Of a DNA stretch of 64,000 nt, positions 37,925 through 46,873 are shown piece by piece. The notes beneath the pieces are model-generated. The model searched no databases. It had not been told where the DNA came from and worked only from the letters and a program-made list of their open reading frames with translations. Source of the stretch: Borrelia hermsii DAH (GTDB taxonomy: Bacteria > Spirochaetota > Spirochaetia > Borreliales > Borreliaceae); contig NZ_CP073136.1 in assembly GCF_023035675.1 (NCBI RefSeq), positions 496,001 through 560,000 on the forward strand. Direction: 5' to 3'. Within the stretch, counting starts at the first letter, position 1. The number at the start of each line of letters is the position of its first letter. Position numbers and translations under genes: made by a program.

Positions 37925-38659
37925 TTAAAGCAAATTAAGTTGTCTTTTTATTTCAAATATTAAAATTCCTGTTGAAACTGATACATTCAATGAATCTATC
38001 TTACCCTTAGTTGGAATTCTTACTAAAAAATCTGAATTTTCTTTTATTAGTTTATGTATTCCTTTGCCTTCATTTCCCATAATAAGTGCAATTTTAGTGT
38101 CATTTATTGGAGTGGTGTTTATTGCCTTTCCTTTGATATCACTTGCATATATCCAGAATCCATTTTTTTTTAAATATTTTATTACGTTATTTATGTTTGG
38201 AACTACCAGTTTATTAACATATTGACTTGCACCAGAGCTAGTGCGCAAGATGGTTGCATTATCTTTTGCACTTCGTCTCTGGCTAGTAATTACAAGATCA
38301 ATGTTAAATTGCTCTGATGTTCTAAGAATAGCTCCAAAATTTTGAGGATCTTCTATTCCATCAAGTATTAAGATAAATACATTATTTTGATGTTGAAATT
38401 CTTCTAAGAATTCTTCTAAGTTTTTATCTTGTTTTTTTGTATTGTTAGATTTTAAAGTTTTTAATTTTAATGCAAAACCCCTATGATCGTTGTTGCCAAT
38501 TATCTTGGCAAGATCATTCACTTTTATTATTTGAATTTTATGTTCTTTAGCTAGTTTTTCAATGTTTATACTCTTTGGACTTGTCTTTGAAATGTATAAC
38601 CTAAGTCCTTTATTATTTTTTATGCTTTCGATTATTGAATTGGCGTGTGTGATGTACAT
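37925..38659 (-). CDS. rlmB: 23S rRNA 2'-O-methyltransferase of the RlmB/TrmH (SpoU) family
   Basis: 244-residue SPOUT methyltransferase. A short N-terminal substrate-binding domain (about 1-75) is followed by the knotted catalytic domain with motif 1 DGIEDPQNFGAILRTSEQF, motif 2 IALIMGNEGKGI and motif 3 VRIPTKGKIDSLNVSVSTGI. The target is probably G2251 of 23S rRNA (RlmB), but TrmH-like tRNA specificity cannot be excluded from sequence alone. It lies 1 base after dnaJ and is probably the last gene of the heat-shock transcript. Confidence 0.87.
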   Translation of the reverse strand: MYITHANSIIESIKNNKGLRLYISKTSPKSINIEKLAKEHKIQIIKVNDLAKIIGNNDHRGFALKLKTLKSNNTKKQDKNLEEFLEEFQHQNNVFILILDGIEDPQNFGAILRTSEQFNIDLVITSQRRSAKDNATILRTSSGASQYVNKLVVPNINNVIKYLKKNGFWIYASDIKGKAINTTPINDTKIALIMGNEGKGIHKLIKENSDFLVRIPTKGKIDSLNVSVSTGILIFEIKRQLNLL

Positions 38660-38660
38660 A

Positions 38661-39764
38661 CTAAACTTTATTTAAAGTGATTTCATCAATATCTTTGATT
38701 TCCTTGCTTAAATCTTCCAGTAGACAAGTGGCATTGTGACTTAGATTTTTAGGAGTTTTGATCTTAATAATTAAAATAAGATTTCCAAATTTTTCTGTAT
38801 GTAGTATTGGCATGCCCTCATTCTTGATAATAATTTGTTCATCATTTTCTGTGCCCTTTGGAATCTTTATTGCAATCTTTTTTGCTGCTATTGTTTGTAT
38901 TTTTATTTCTTTTCCAAGTGCAGCTTGAGTAAAGCTTATTGGAAGAGTTGCGTATAGATCTTTCCCATTCCTTTTAAAAATTTTATGAGGCTTTATTGAT
39001 ACTCTTATGTAGAGATCTCCGTATTGTTGATTATCGGGATTTACGCTACCTTTTCCTCTTATTTTAATTTGTTGTGAGTCATCAATACCTGCTGGAATCT
39101 TGAGTTCGATTGTTTCTTTGTATTTCAGACTTCCAGTTCCTTTGCATGATTTGCAAGGATTTGATATTATTTTGCCATTTCCATAGCATTTCGGACATGT
39201 AGTTGTTACTCTGAAAAATCCCCCTCCTTGCATTACTCTGCCACTGCCATTACACACGTTGCATATTGAAGGACTAGTTCCTTTTTCAGATTTTTTTCCT
39301 AAGCAAGATTCACATAGCATATTTCTTGCAATATTAATGTTATTGTTATAACCTAAATAGGCATCCTCAAGTGATATTTCGATTTGGTATGTTATGTCTT
39401 GACCCTTTTCATGCTGTCTATTTTTATCTTGCCCACGTTTTCCAGTAAAAAATGAATCAAAGATATCTCCGAAATCTTCAAAAATATCTGAAAAGCCACT
39501 AAATCCGCTAGAAAACCCATTAAATCCTGAGGTTCCCCCGCCTTCAAAAGCTGTATGTCCAAATCGATCGTATTGAGCACGCTTGTTATCATCTCCCAAA
39601 ACCTCATAAGCTTCTGTTGCTTCTTTAAAAATAGATTCAGCCTCTTTGTTATCTTTATTTTTGTCTGGATGATATTTGATTGCTATTTTTCTATATGCTT
39701 TTTTTATTTCATCTCTTGAGGCTCCTTTTGAGAGCCCCAAAATTTCATAATAATCTCTTTTCAC
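38661..39764 (-). CDS. dnaJ: Chaperone protein DnaJ
   Basis: 367-residue type I Hsp40. The J domain with HPD ([13 protein letters not shown]), a Gly/Phe-rich linker (about 75-105), a zinc-finger domain and C-terminal substrate domains are present. The first zinc motif reads CESCLGKK rather than CxxCxGxG. The other three ([24 protein letters not shown]) are standard, so all eight Cys remain. The GTG start overlaps the dnaK stop codon by 1 base (TAGTG), giving strong coupling. Confidence 0.96.
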   Translation of the reverse strand: MKRDYYEILGLSKGASRDEIKKAYRKIAIKYHPDKNKDNKEAESIFKEATEAYEVLGDDNKRAQYDRFGHTAFEGGGTSGFNGFSSGFSGFSDIFEDFGDIFDSFFTGKRGQDKNRQHEKGQDITYQIEISLEDAYLGYNNNINIARNMLCESCLGKKSEKGTSPSICNVCNGSGRVMQGGGFFRVTTTCPKCYGNGKIISNPCKSCKGTGSLKYKETIELKIPAGIDDSQQIKIRGKGSVNPDNQQYGDLYIRVSIKPHKIFKRNGKDLYATLPISFTQAALGKEIKIQTIAAKKIAIKIPKGTENDEQIIIKNEGMPILHTEKFGNLILIIKIKTPKNLSHNATCLLEDLSKEIKDIDEITLNKV

Positions 39765-41662
39765 TATTTCTTATCCTCATCAACAACTTCGTAATCAGCT
39801 TCTTTGCTTTCACTACCTGCATTGTTTTGAGCATTATCTTGATTTGATGAACTGGCTTGAGCGTCTTTGTACATCATTTCAGCTATTTTATAAGAAGCTT
39901 GTTGAAGTTCTTCTGTTTTTGATTTAATTGAAGATACATCCGATCCTTCTAGTGCGTCTTTAAGTTCTTTTATTTTATTTTCAATAGCTTCCTTGTCTTC
40001 ACTTGTTATTTTATCTCCATATTCTTTTAGAGATTTTTCTGTTTGGTAAATTAAGGAATTAGCTATGTTTTTTGTTTCTATGCTTTCTTTTAGTTTTTTA
40101 TCTTCCTCAGCGTGAGCTTCAGCATCTCTAACCATTCTTTCAATTTCTTCCTCAGATAGTCCTGATGATGACTCAATTCGAATTTTTTGTTCTTTTCCAG
40201 TTCCCATATCTTTAGCAGAAACATGAACTATTCCATTAGCATCAATGTCAAAACTAACTTCTATTTGTGGGACTCCTCTTGGTGCTGCTGGTATTCCGTC
40301 AAGAATGAAATTACCTAGTACTCTGTTTTGTGATGCCATCTCACGTTCACCTTGCAAAACTTTAATGTCTACGGAAGTTTGGTTATCTGCTGCTGTTGAG
40401 AATACTTGACTCTTCTTGGTAGGAATTGTAGTGTTTCTTTCAATGAGCTTTGTCATAACTCCACCAAGAGTTTCAATACCTAGTGAGAGGGGTGTAACAT
40501 CAAGGAGCACCATATCTTTAGTCTCTCCTGTCAAGATTCCACCTTGAATTGCAGCTCCTATTGCAACAGCTTCATCAGGGTTTACACCTTTATTTGGCTC
40601 TTGAGCGAATATTTCTTTTACGATTTTTTGGATGGCTGGTATTCTTGTAGAGCCTCCAACAAGTATTACTTCATTAATGTCAGAAGCTTTAAGCCCAGCG
40701 TCTTTAATAGCATTAAGACATGGTTCTTTTGTTTTTTGAACTAAATGATCTACCATCTGTTCAAATTTTGCTCTTGTTAGAGTATATTGTAGGTGTTTAG
40801 GTCCATTTGCATCGGCTGTGATGAATGGAAGGTTTATTGATGCTTCTTGAGCACTTGAGAGTTCTATTTTTGCCTTTTCTGCTGCTTCTTTAAGCCTTTG
40901 AAGTGCCATTTTGTCGTTTGACAGGTCAATAGCACTATCTTTTTTAAATTCAGTAATTAAATGTTTGATGATTTCATCATCAAAGTTATCTCCTCCAAGA
41001 TGGGTATCCCCATTTGTTGATTTAACTTCAAAAACACCGTCTCCAAGTTCAAGTATTGAGATATCGAATGTTCCCCCACCAAGATCGTAAACAGCAACTA
41101 TTTCTTCATTTTTTTTCTCAATCCCATAAGCAAGAGCTGCAGCTGTTGGTTCATTAACAATTCTCTTAACATCAAGCCCCGCAATCTTTCCTGCATCTTT
41201 TGTTGCTTGTCTTTGAGCATCATTGAAATAAGCCGGAACAGTGATTACAGCTTCAGTAACTGTTTCTCCTAAATATGCCTCAGCTGTTTCTTTCATTTTG
41301 GTAAGAGTTGCAGCTGATATTTCTGGTGGTGACATTTGTTTTTTTATATTGGAAATGTTTACACGAGCATCTCCATTTTGTCCCTTTTCTACTTTATAAG
41401 GAACCATTTTGATTTCACTCGCAACTTCCTCAAATCTTCTTCCCATAAATCTTTTGATTGAATATATGGTATTTTCAGGATTTGTAACCATTTGATTTTT
41501 TGCTACTTGTCCTACAAGTCTTTCACCTTTGTTTGTGTAAGCTACAATTGATGGAGTAGTTCTTCCTCCTTCTGAATTTTGTATTACAACAGGTTTTCCA
41601 TGTTCCATTATTGCTACACATGAATTTGTTGTGCCAAGGTCAATTCCTATTATCTTTCCCAT
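39764..41662 (-). CDS. dnaK: Chaperone protein DnaK (Hsp70)
   Basis: 632-residue Hsp70 with the ATPase signature [16 protein letters not shown] at the start, [28 protein letters not shown], the interdomain linker [19 protein letters not shown], a substrate-binding domain and a helical lid with an acidic tail ending [20 protein letters not shown] precedes the ATG. It works with DnaJ and GrpE, encoded on either side. Confidence 0.98.
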
Positions 41663-41702
41663 ATAAAGCCTCCTTTTATTATTTTTTTGTCTCTAATATT
41701 AA

Positions 41703-42251
41703 TTAATTTTTGCTTTGTGCAACTTTAACTTTTGCAGTTCTTAATACTCGATTATTGTAGCAGTATCCTTTTTGGTATACTTCCACGATTTCAGGAGTTT
41801 TAACCCCTTCTTTTTCTTCTATGCTTATTGCTTCATGTTGGCTTGGATCAAAGTCCTCTCCCGGTTTGCCAAACTTTTTTAGATTATACTTTTTGTCAAA
41901 GCTTGAGAGCACTTCACTTTCAATCATACTAATTCCTGATAATAGAGTATCAAAATCCTTTGATTGTTTTGATGAATCTATTGCTCTTTCTAAATTATCA
42001 AGAAAGTTAATTATATCTTTCATTATGTTTTCATTTGCGAATTTAATAAAATTTTCTTTATCTTTTTCAAGTCTTTTTCTAAAATTTTCAAATTCTGCTT
42101 GTTTCCTTAAATATAAGTCTTTTAGATTTGAAATTTCATTTTCTAGTTCAGCAACTTTTTTCCCCATGCTAGGACTGTCTTCATTTGGGAGCGTTTCATT
42201 TTCTTGTTCTTTAATTTTTTCAGATTCTTCGCATCTTTTCTTTTCTTCCAC
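41703..42251 (-). CDS. grpE: Nucleotide exchange factor GrpE
   Basis: 182 residues. An acidic disordered N-terminus is followed by a long dimerisation helix (about 30-85, [20 protein letters not shown]) and the C-terminal beta domain ([33 protein letters not shown]). It is the first gene of grpE-dnaK-dnaJ-rlmB, with AAAGGAGG upstream of the ATG. No CIRCE element is present upstream; a different set of short palindromes is (see separate entry). Confidence 0.96.
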   Translation of the reverse strand: MEEKKRCEESEKIKEQENETLPNEDSPSMGKKVAELENEISNLKDLYLRKQAEFENFRKRLEKDKENFIKFANENIMKDIINFLDNLERAIDSSKQSKDFDTLLSGISMIESEVLSSFDKKYNLKKFGKPGEDFDPSQHEAISIEEKEGVKTPEIVEVYQKGYCYNNRVLRTAKVKVAQSKN

Positions 42252-42278
42252 TTTGGCCTCCTTTTATAAAGCATTTTA

Positions 42279-42358
42279 TCTTTAAAGAAAATATTTTACA
42301 AATTTTTTCTTTAAAGAATTTTTTGTTAATTTGATTCATTTTAATTATCTTTAAAAGA
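42279..42358. promoter_or_regulatory. Three TCTTTAAAGA-type palindromes upstream of grpE
   Basis: The sites are TCTTTAAAGA (42279-42288), TTCTTTAAAGAA (42307-42318) and the near-palindrome TCTTTAAAAGA (42348-42358). They lie between the grpE start and its candidate promoter, in what would be its 5' leader. Repeated palindromes of this kind can be repressor sites. The AT-rich background makes chance occurrence of one copy easy, but of three less so. Confidence 0.35.
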
Positions 42359-42379
42359 GCCGATTTTGACTATTAAGCG

Positions 42380-42409
42380 ATAATAGTATAATATTGACAC
42401 ATATTTCAA
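42380..42409 (-). promoter_or_regulatory. Candidate grpE operon promoter
   Basis: On the minus strand TTGAAA (42404-42409), an 18-base spacer and TATTAT (42380-42385) precede the heat-shock operon by about 130 bases. It interleaves with the plus-strand promoter for the peroxidase gene. Confidence 0.35.
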
Positions 42410-42421
42410 GCTTAATAAATT
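42394..42421 (+). promoter_or_regulatory. Candidate promoter for the Gpx-like gene
   Basis: TTGACA (42394-42399), a 16-base spacer and TAAATT (42416-42421) give a leader of about 95 bases before the gene at 42523. The -35 box is an exact consensus match. Confidence 0.45.
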
Positions 42422-42522
42422 CTTATGTGTACTTTTTTGTCAAAATAAAAAAAATACATTGGTTGTTTTTGTTATTTAAAATTATGTCTAAAAATTGGCT
42501 TGAATATATTTAAGGGGTTTTT

Positions 42523-43005
42523 ATGAGTGTGTATGGTTTTAGAGCAAGGCTTGCATCAGGGCCTGAAATTTCTCTTTCAGATTATATTCGAAAAGTATTG
42601 CTTATAGTTAATGTGGCAAGTGATTGTAGTTATACAAATCAATATCAGGATTTGGAAGTGCTTTACAAGATATATAAACGGCGGGGGTTTTTAATATTGG
42701 GATTTCCTTGTAATCAGTTTGGATTTCAGGAGCCTGGATCAAATAATGAGATTTTAAAATTTTGTCGGACAGTTTATAATGTCTCATTTCCTATTTTTTC
42801 TAAAATTGATGTTAATGGTGAGAATGCACATCCTTTATATAGATATCTAAGAGAAAAATCTCCAGAGGAATTTAAAGGAGATATTCGTTGGAATTTTACT
42901 AAATTTTTAATAAACCGAGAAGGCAATGTGGTAGGTAGGTATACTCCTAAGATAGCCCCAATTAAAATGAAAGATGATATTGAGAAATGGTTAAGTGTGA
43001 TTTAG
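42523..43005 (+). CDS. gpx: Glutathione-peroxidase-family thiol peroxidase (Cys form)
   Basis: 160 residues. The catalytic tetrad is Cys35 (NVASDCSYTNQY), Gln69 (FPCNQFGFQEPG) and Trp123-Asn124 (RWNFTKFL). A third Cys at 81 (KFCRTVYNVSFPIF) aligns with the resolving Cys of thioredoxin-dependent plant and insect Gpx enzymes. A 2-Cys thioredoxin-dependent peroxidase is therefore likelier than a true glutathione peroxidase, which fits an organism not known to make glutathione. AAGGGG precedes the ATG. To my knowledge Lyme-group Borrelia lack this gene; that needs checking. Confidence 0.9.
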   Translation: MSVYGFRARLASGPEISLSDYIRKVLLIVNVASDCSYTNQYQDLEVLYKIYKRRGFLILGFPCNQFGFQEPGSNNEILKFCRTVYNVSFPIFSKIDVNGENAHPLYRYLREKSPEEFKGDIRWNFTKFLINREGNVVGRYTPKIAPIKMKDDIEKWLSVI

Positions 43006-43048
43006 AGTTTTCTTGTAATTTTTTCTGTTATTGCTTATTATTTATTTT

Positions 43049-44599
43049 GTGAAAATATGTATAGCGCAGACAAAATGTAGACTTTTTAAGTTTAAACAGA
43101 TTCTGAGTGAGTTTAAGGAAAATTATGAGTATGCTATTCAAAATAAGGTTGATATTTTAGTTTTTCCTTTTATTTTTATTGGGGGCATTGAGTACAAGAA
43201 TTTATTTGATAGGGCAGAATATTTGAGCAAAATTCTTTATTGCCTTGATTTTATAAAAGAGCAAGTTGATGATAGACTTTGTGTTGTATTTGGACATTAT
43301 AGTTTTTATGAGGGTAAATTATTAGATTGCATATCTGTAGTAAATAATCATCGGTTTGTCTTGACATCTAGGGAAGTCAATGTGCCGGTTTTATTTGATT
43401 ATAAGGGTAAAAGTATTGCTGTATTAAATCTGGGAGATGAGCTTTTATTTCAGGGATTTGATGAAAAATTTAGTGCGTCTTTTAGTAACATTGATTATCT
43501 CTTAATTCCATCAAAGTCTTATTTTACTGGAGATAAGAATAATTTGAGGCTTGAATTTTTCAAAAAAATAGCTGTTAAAAATAATTTGGAAGTTGCTTAT
43601 GCCAATTTATATGGTACTTATGATTCTATTGTATTTGATGGTTTGAGTTTTTTTATTAATAAATACGGTAAAATAAAACAGGCTAGAGAATTTAAAGACG
43701 ATATTTTATTTAATGAAAGATTTCATGATTTAGAGCTTGACTGTGAGTCTAAAATTTTTGATAGACTTATTGAAGCATTGATAAGTAGTTTAAAAGAATA
43801 TGTTAAGCTTTCTGGGTTTGATAAAGTTCATTTGGGTGTTTCTGGAGGCATTGATTCTGCTCTTGTTGCTTATATTGCATGTGTTGCTTTAGGGGCTCAT
43901 AGAGTTGTTGGCGTTTCTATGCCTAGTAGGTTTTCATCAAAAGGATCTGTTTTTGATGCAAAAGAACTTGCTAGAGAATTGGGATTTAAGTTAATTGATA
44001 TGCCTATTGAAAGCATGTTTCAATCTGCTTTAGAGTTTTTTGATGGGTATTTTGATACAAAGGGAGTTACTGAGGAAAATCTTCAAGCTAGACTTAGAGG
44101 GATTTTTTTAATGTCTTATAGTAATGCAAATAAATCTTTGCTTCTAAATACTGGAAATAAAAGTGAAATTGCTGTTGGTTATTGCACTCTTTATGGCGAT
44201 TCTTGTGGTGGAATTGCTTTAATTGGTGATTTATTTAAGCGAGATGTTTATAGTCTTGCAAAATATATTAATTTAAAAGAAGGAAGATCAGTTATTCCTG
44301 TTGATATTCTTTTAAAAGAACCTTCTGCCGAGCTTAGACCTGGTCAAAAAGACAGCGATTCTCTTCCTAGGTATGAAATTCTTGATGAGATATTAAGTCA
44401 ATATTTACTTAAAAATGAGTCCTTGGAGTTGCTTTATGAATCTTTTGGAAAAGAAGTGGTTACAAAGGTGTTAGATCTTTATTCTAGAAGTGAGTATAAA
44501 AGAAGGAAAGGCCCTATGATAGTTAAAGTTTCTAGAAAAGCTTTTGGTAATGACATTTTACTTCCTATTTCAAGAGTTGCGTTAACTGAGGATGAATAG
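43049..44599 (+). CDS. nadE: NAD+ synthetase with degenerate glutaminase domain
   Basis: 516 residues, the two-domain NadE layout. The C-terminal synthetase domain is intact: LGVSGGIDSALVAY (SGGIDS at 265-270), TGNKSEIAVGYCTLYGD and a Lys/Arg-rich end. The N-terminal nitrilase-fold domain (about 1-235) has lost catalytic residues. The FPE Glu is Phe41 (FPF) and the nucleophile Cys of LICED is Leu128 (LNLGD). It probably uses free ammonia rather than glutamine. GTG at 43049 matches the family start (MKICIAQ); an upstream in-frame TTG at 43031 adds six unrelated residues. No strong ribosome-binding site is visible. Confidence 0.9.
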   Translation: MKICIAQTKCRLFKFKQILSEFKENYEYAIQNKVDILVFPFIFIGGIEYKNLFDRAEYLSKILYCLDFIKEQVDDRLCVVFGHYSFYEGKLLDCISVVNNHRFVLTSREVNVPVLFDYKGKSIAVLNLGDELLFQGFDEKFSASFSNIDYLLIPSKSYFTGDKNNLRLEFFKKIAVKNNLEVAYANLYGTYDSIVFDGLSFFINKYGKIKQAREFKDDILFNERFHDLELDCESKIFDRLIEALISSLKEYVKLSGFDKVHLGVSGGIDSALVAYIACVALGAHRVVGVSMPSRFSSKGSVFDAKELARELGFKLIDMPIESMFQSALEFFDGYFDTKGVTEENLQARLRGIFLMSYSNANKSLLLNTGNKSEIAVGYCTLYGDSCGGIALIGDLFKRDVYSLAKYINLKEGRSVIPVDILLKEPSAELRPGQKDSDSLPRYEILDEILSQYLLKNESLELLYESFGKEVVTKVLDLYSRSEYKRRKGPMIVKVSRKAFGNDILLPISRVALTEDE

Positions 44600-46175
44600 T
44601 AATAATGTTATTAGTATATTAAATGAGTTTAGTTTAAAATTAGAAGAGATTTTCTTGCTTATCAATACTGATTCTTCTGAACTTTACAAAGAGACTCCTA
44701 GATATTTTTATAATGATATTACAAATTATCTTGAATTAACTTTAGAGATCGCTAATAAATTTCAGGGGGAATTCGAAGACCCACAAGACTTAAATTTAGG
44801 CAAATTTTTGATTAGAAGTATGAAATGCGATTTAATTTCTTATTTATATTTATCTTTGGAATTAATAGATAATGCTATGCGTTATAGTGAGATTAAAGAT
44901 GCTGGTATTGCCTTTTTTAAGGCCATTGCTTTTAAGATCTCATCGATAATATCTTATATAGAGATTGAGCTTGAGAATGTGGTTCTCTCTTCTGCTATTG
45001 CAAGTAGACAAGCTTTAAATAAAGATGGACATAAGATATTAATTTTCTCTTGTGATAGTATGTATAGTAAAAAGCTTAAAGACCATTTGATTTTAAAAGA
45101 CTATGCTGTTTTATCTACAAATACTGTGGACTTATTTAATCAGTTACTCTGTAATGATTTTTATGATTTAATTATTTTTGATTTAAGTTCGGATAAAGAT
45201 ATACAGTTGATTTTAAACTTGCTTAAGAATGTTAAGAATAATAGTTTTTATGAAATGATTCCTGTTATTGTTATTTCTCAAATAAATAGGAAAGATATTA
45301 TTCAGACTTTTATTGAAGAGCAAGTCGATGATTATTTTTTAAGAAATCTAGATTTCTTGGTATTAGATCTTAGGATAAGTAGTTTTCTTGAAAAGAAAAA
45401 GGTTATAGAACAGGGACAAAAATATTTAGATCTTATACTTCATAATAGAGAATATTTCGAGAGTGAGCTAATTGAGGCTGGGAATTATATTGAAACTTTA
45501 TTGCCCATGAAGATGCAAAATGAATTTTTTAGTTCTAATTGGATTTTTGTTCCATCAAAACGAATTGGCGGTGATTTTTTTAATTATTATTTTGTTAATG
45601 ATGATAATTTAATAATCTATTTGATAGATATTTCAGGTCATGGAGTAGGTTCTGCACTTTTATCCCTTAGCGTTTCAAGTGTTATTAATTCTTATATCAT
45701 GAACAATAATGATATAAGTCCTTCTAAGGTATTAAGATATGTTAACAGTTATTTTGTTAAGTTTAAAAGTGATATGCTGATTACATTGTGGTATGGTGTT
45801 TTAAATGTAAAAACAAGACATCTAAGGTTTGCATCAGCAGGAGCACCACCTGCTGTTGTTTTAAGTGCTGAGGATAATATTTATCTTCAGACAAGAGGGG
45901 CGATTCTTGGGATTGAAGAGATGTATTCTTGTGAGGAAAATGAATATTCATTGAGTAAGTTTTCGCATCTCGTACTCTTTAGTGATGGTGTTTATGAGAT
46001 TGAAAATAAGCAAGATATAATAATGTCTATTGATGATTTTTATAAGATATTGAAAAAAAATTCATATGATTTAAATGATTTTATTTTAGTAAGTCTTTAT
46101 GAAAAGATGTTGAATTTATCAAAATATAATGCCTTTAGGGATGATTTTTCTATTTTGGAGTTTATTCTTAATTAG
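44592..46175 (+). CDS. Receiver-like plus PP2C (SpoIIE/RsbU) phosphatase
   Basis: 527 residues: an N-terminal helical region (about 1-140), a receiver-like domain (about 147-270) and a C-terminal PP2C-type Ser/Thr phosphatase (about 315-527). The phosphatase has the Asp motifs GGDFF (326-330), DISGHG (346-351), LVLFSDGVYE and FRDDFSIL. The receiver keeps the phosphoacceptor candidate Asp197 (LIIFDLSS), but its acidic pocket reads FSCDS instead of VDDD and the usual Lys is Arg (YFLRN). Control by phosphorylation may be altered. It overlaps nadE by 8 bases. Its substrate is unknown. Confidence 0.85.
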   Translation: MNSNNVISILNEFSLKLEEIFLLINTDSSELYKETPRYFYNDITNYLELTLEIANKFQGEFEDPQDLNLGKFLIRSMKCDLISYLYLSLELIDNAMRYSEIKDAGIAFFKAIAFKISSIISYIEIELENVVLSSAIASRQALNKDGHKILIFSCDSMYSKKLKDHLILKDYAVLSTNTVDLFNQLLCNDFYDLIIFDLSSDKDIQLILNLLKNVKNNSFYEMIPVIVISQINRKDIIQTFIEEQVDDYFLRNLDFLVLDLRISSFLEKKKVIEQGQKYLDLILHNREYFESELIEAGNYIETLLPMKMQNEFFSSNWIFVPSKRIGGDFFNYYFVNDDNLIIYLIDISGHGVGSALLSLSVSSVINSYIMNNNDISPSKVLRYVNSYFVKFKSDMLITLWYGVLNVKTRHLRFASAGAPPAVVLSAEDNIYLQTRGAILGIEEMYSCEENEYSLSKFSHLVLFSDGVYEIENKQDIIMSIDDFYKILKKNSYDLNDFILVSLYEKMLNLSKYNAFRDDFSILEFILN

Positions 46176-46330
46176 TTGATAAGCTAGATTGGGATTTCAA
46201 GGGCTACGCATGTTTGTTAAATAATGTTGCTATTTTGGGAATTAAAGTTTAATTTGATTTATATTGTGACTTGCATTAAAAGATGGCTTGAATATTGATA
46301 TTAGTTATTCCAATAGGTGGGGTTATTTCT

Positions 46331-46756
46331 TTACATTTTTTTAGATGTTTTTTTGTTTTGTGGGATGTTTGAGTTATTAATAGATTTTAATAGTTTATTT
46401 AGTGTCCAAGTTGAAAACTTGATATAAAGTTTTTTTATAGGATTTTTTGTGTTTTTAAGTAGTACTCTTAAAGATTCTATATTCATTATAGTGATTATTT
46501 CTTGTAAAGTTTTTGGCAAGTTGTTAAAAATCTTAGAACCGACTTTGTGTCCTTCCATGATGAAGTTTTGAAGCATTACTTGATCTTTCTTTTGTAACCT
46601 TCTCATATATAATTTCAGTATTTTCTCTTGTGAATTCATTATTTCTGCATTTATTTGTTCTTGTTTTTTTGATATTTTTTTTGATTCAATAATAGGTTTT
46701 TTAGGAAGAGATTTATATGGATTTGTTCCTGGGATATAATTTTTTGGAATCTTCAT
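46331..46756 (-). CDS. Unknown small basic protein
   Basis: 141 residues, strongly basic, mainly helical, without a signal peptide or transmembrane helix. A Pro/Lys-rich N-terminus (MKIPKNYIPGTNPYKSLPKK) precedes a helical core (NAEIMNSQEKILKLYMRRLQ ... EIITIMNIESLRVLLKN). No family recognised. It is convergent with the phosphatase gene and divergent from the next gene. The 155-base convergent gap (46176-46330) shows no clear terminator. Composition is consistent with a real gene. Confidence 0.6.
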   Translation of the reverse strand: MKIPKNYIPGTNPYKSLPKKPIIESKKISKKQEQINAEIMNSQEKILKLYMRRLQKKDQVMLQNFIMEGHKVGSKIFNNLPKTLQEIITIMNIESLRVLLKNTKNPIKKLYIKFSTWTLNKLLKSINNSNIPQNKKTSKKM

Positions 46757-46873
46757 TTATTTCTTTACTCCTATTTGTATTGATCGCATATACTTTGATT
46801 AATTTTATTAAGTTTTTTGCTTTTATACAACCGATATTGATATTTTAATTCTTTATTATTAATATTGAATGAT

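Noticed and set aside
42252..42522. CIRCE element for HrcA control of grpE-dnaK-dnaJ
   Set aside because: The TTAGCACTC-N9-GAGTGCTAA pattern is not present; only the unrelated TCTTTAAAGA palindromes are seen.
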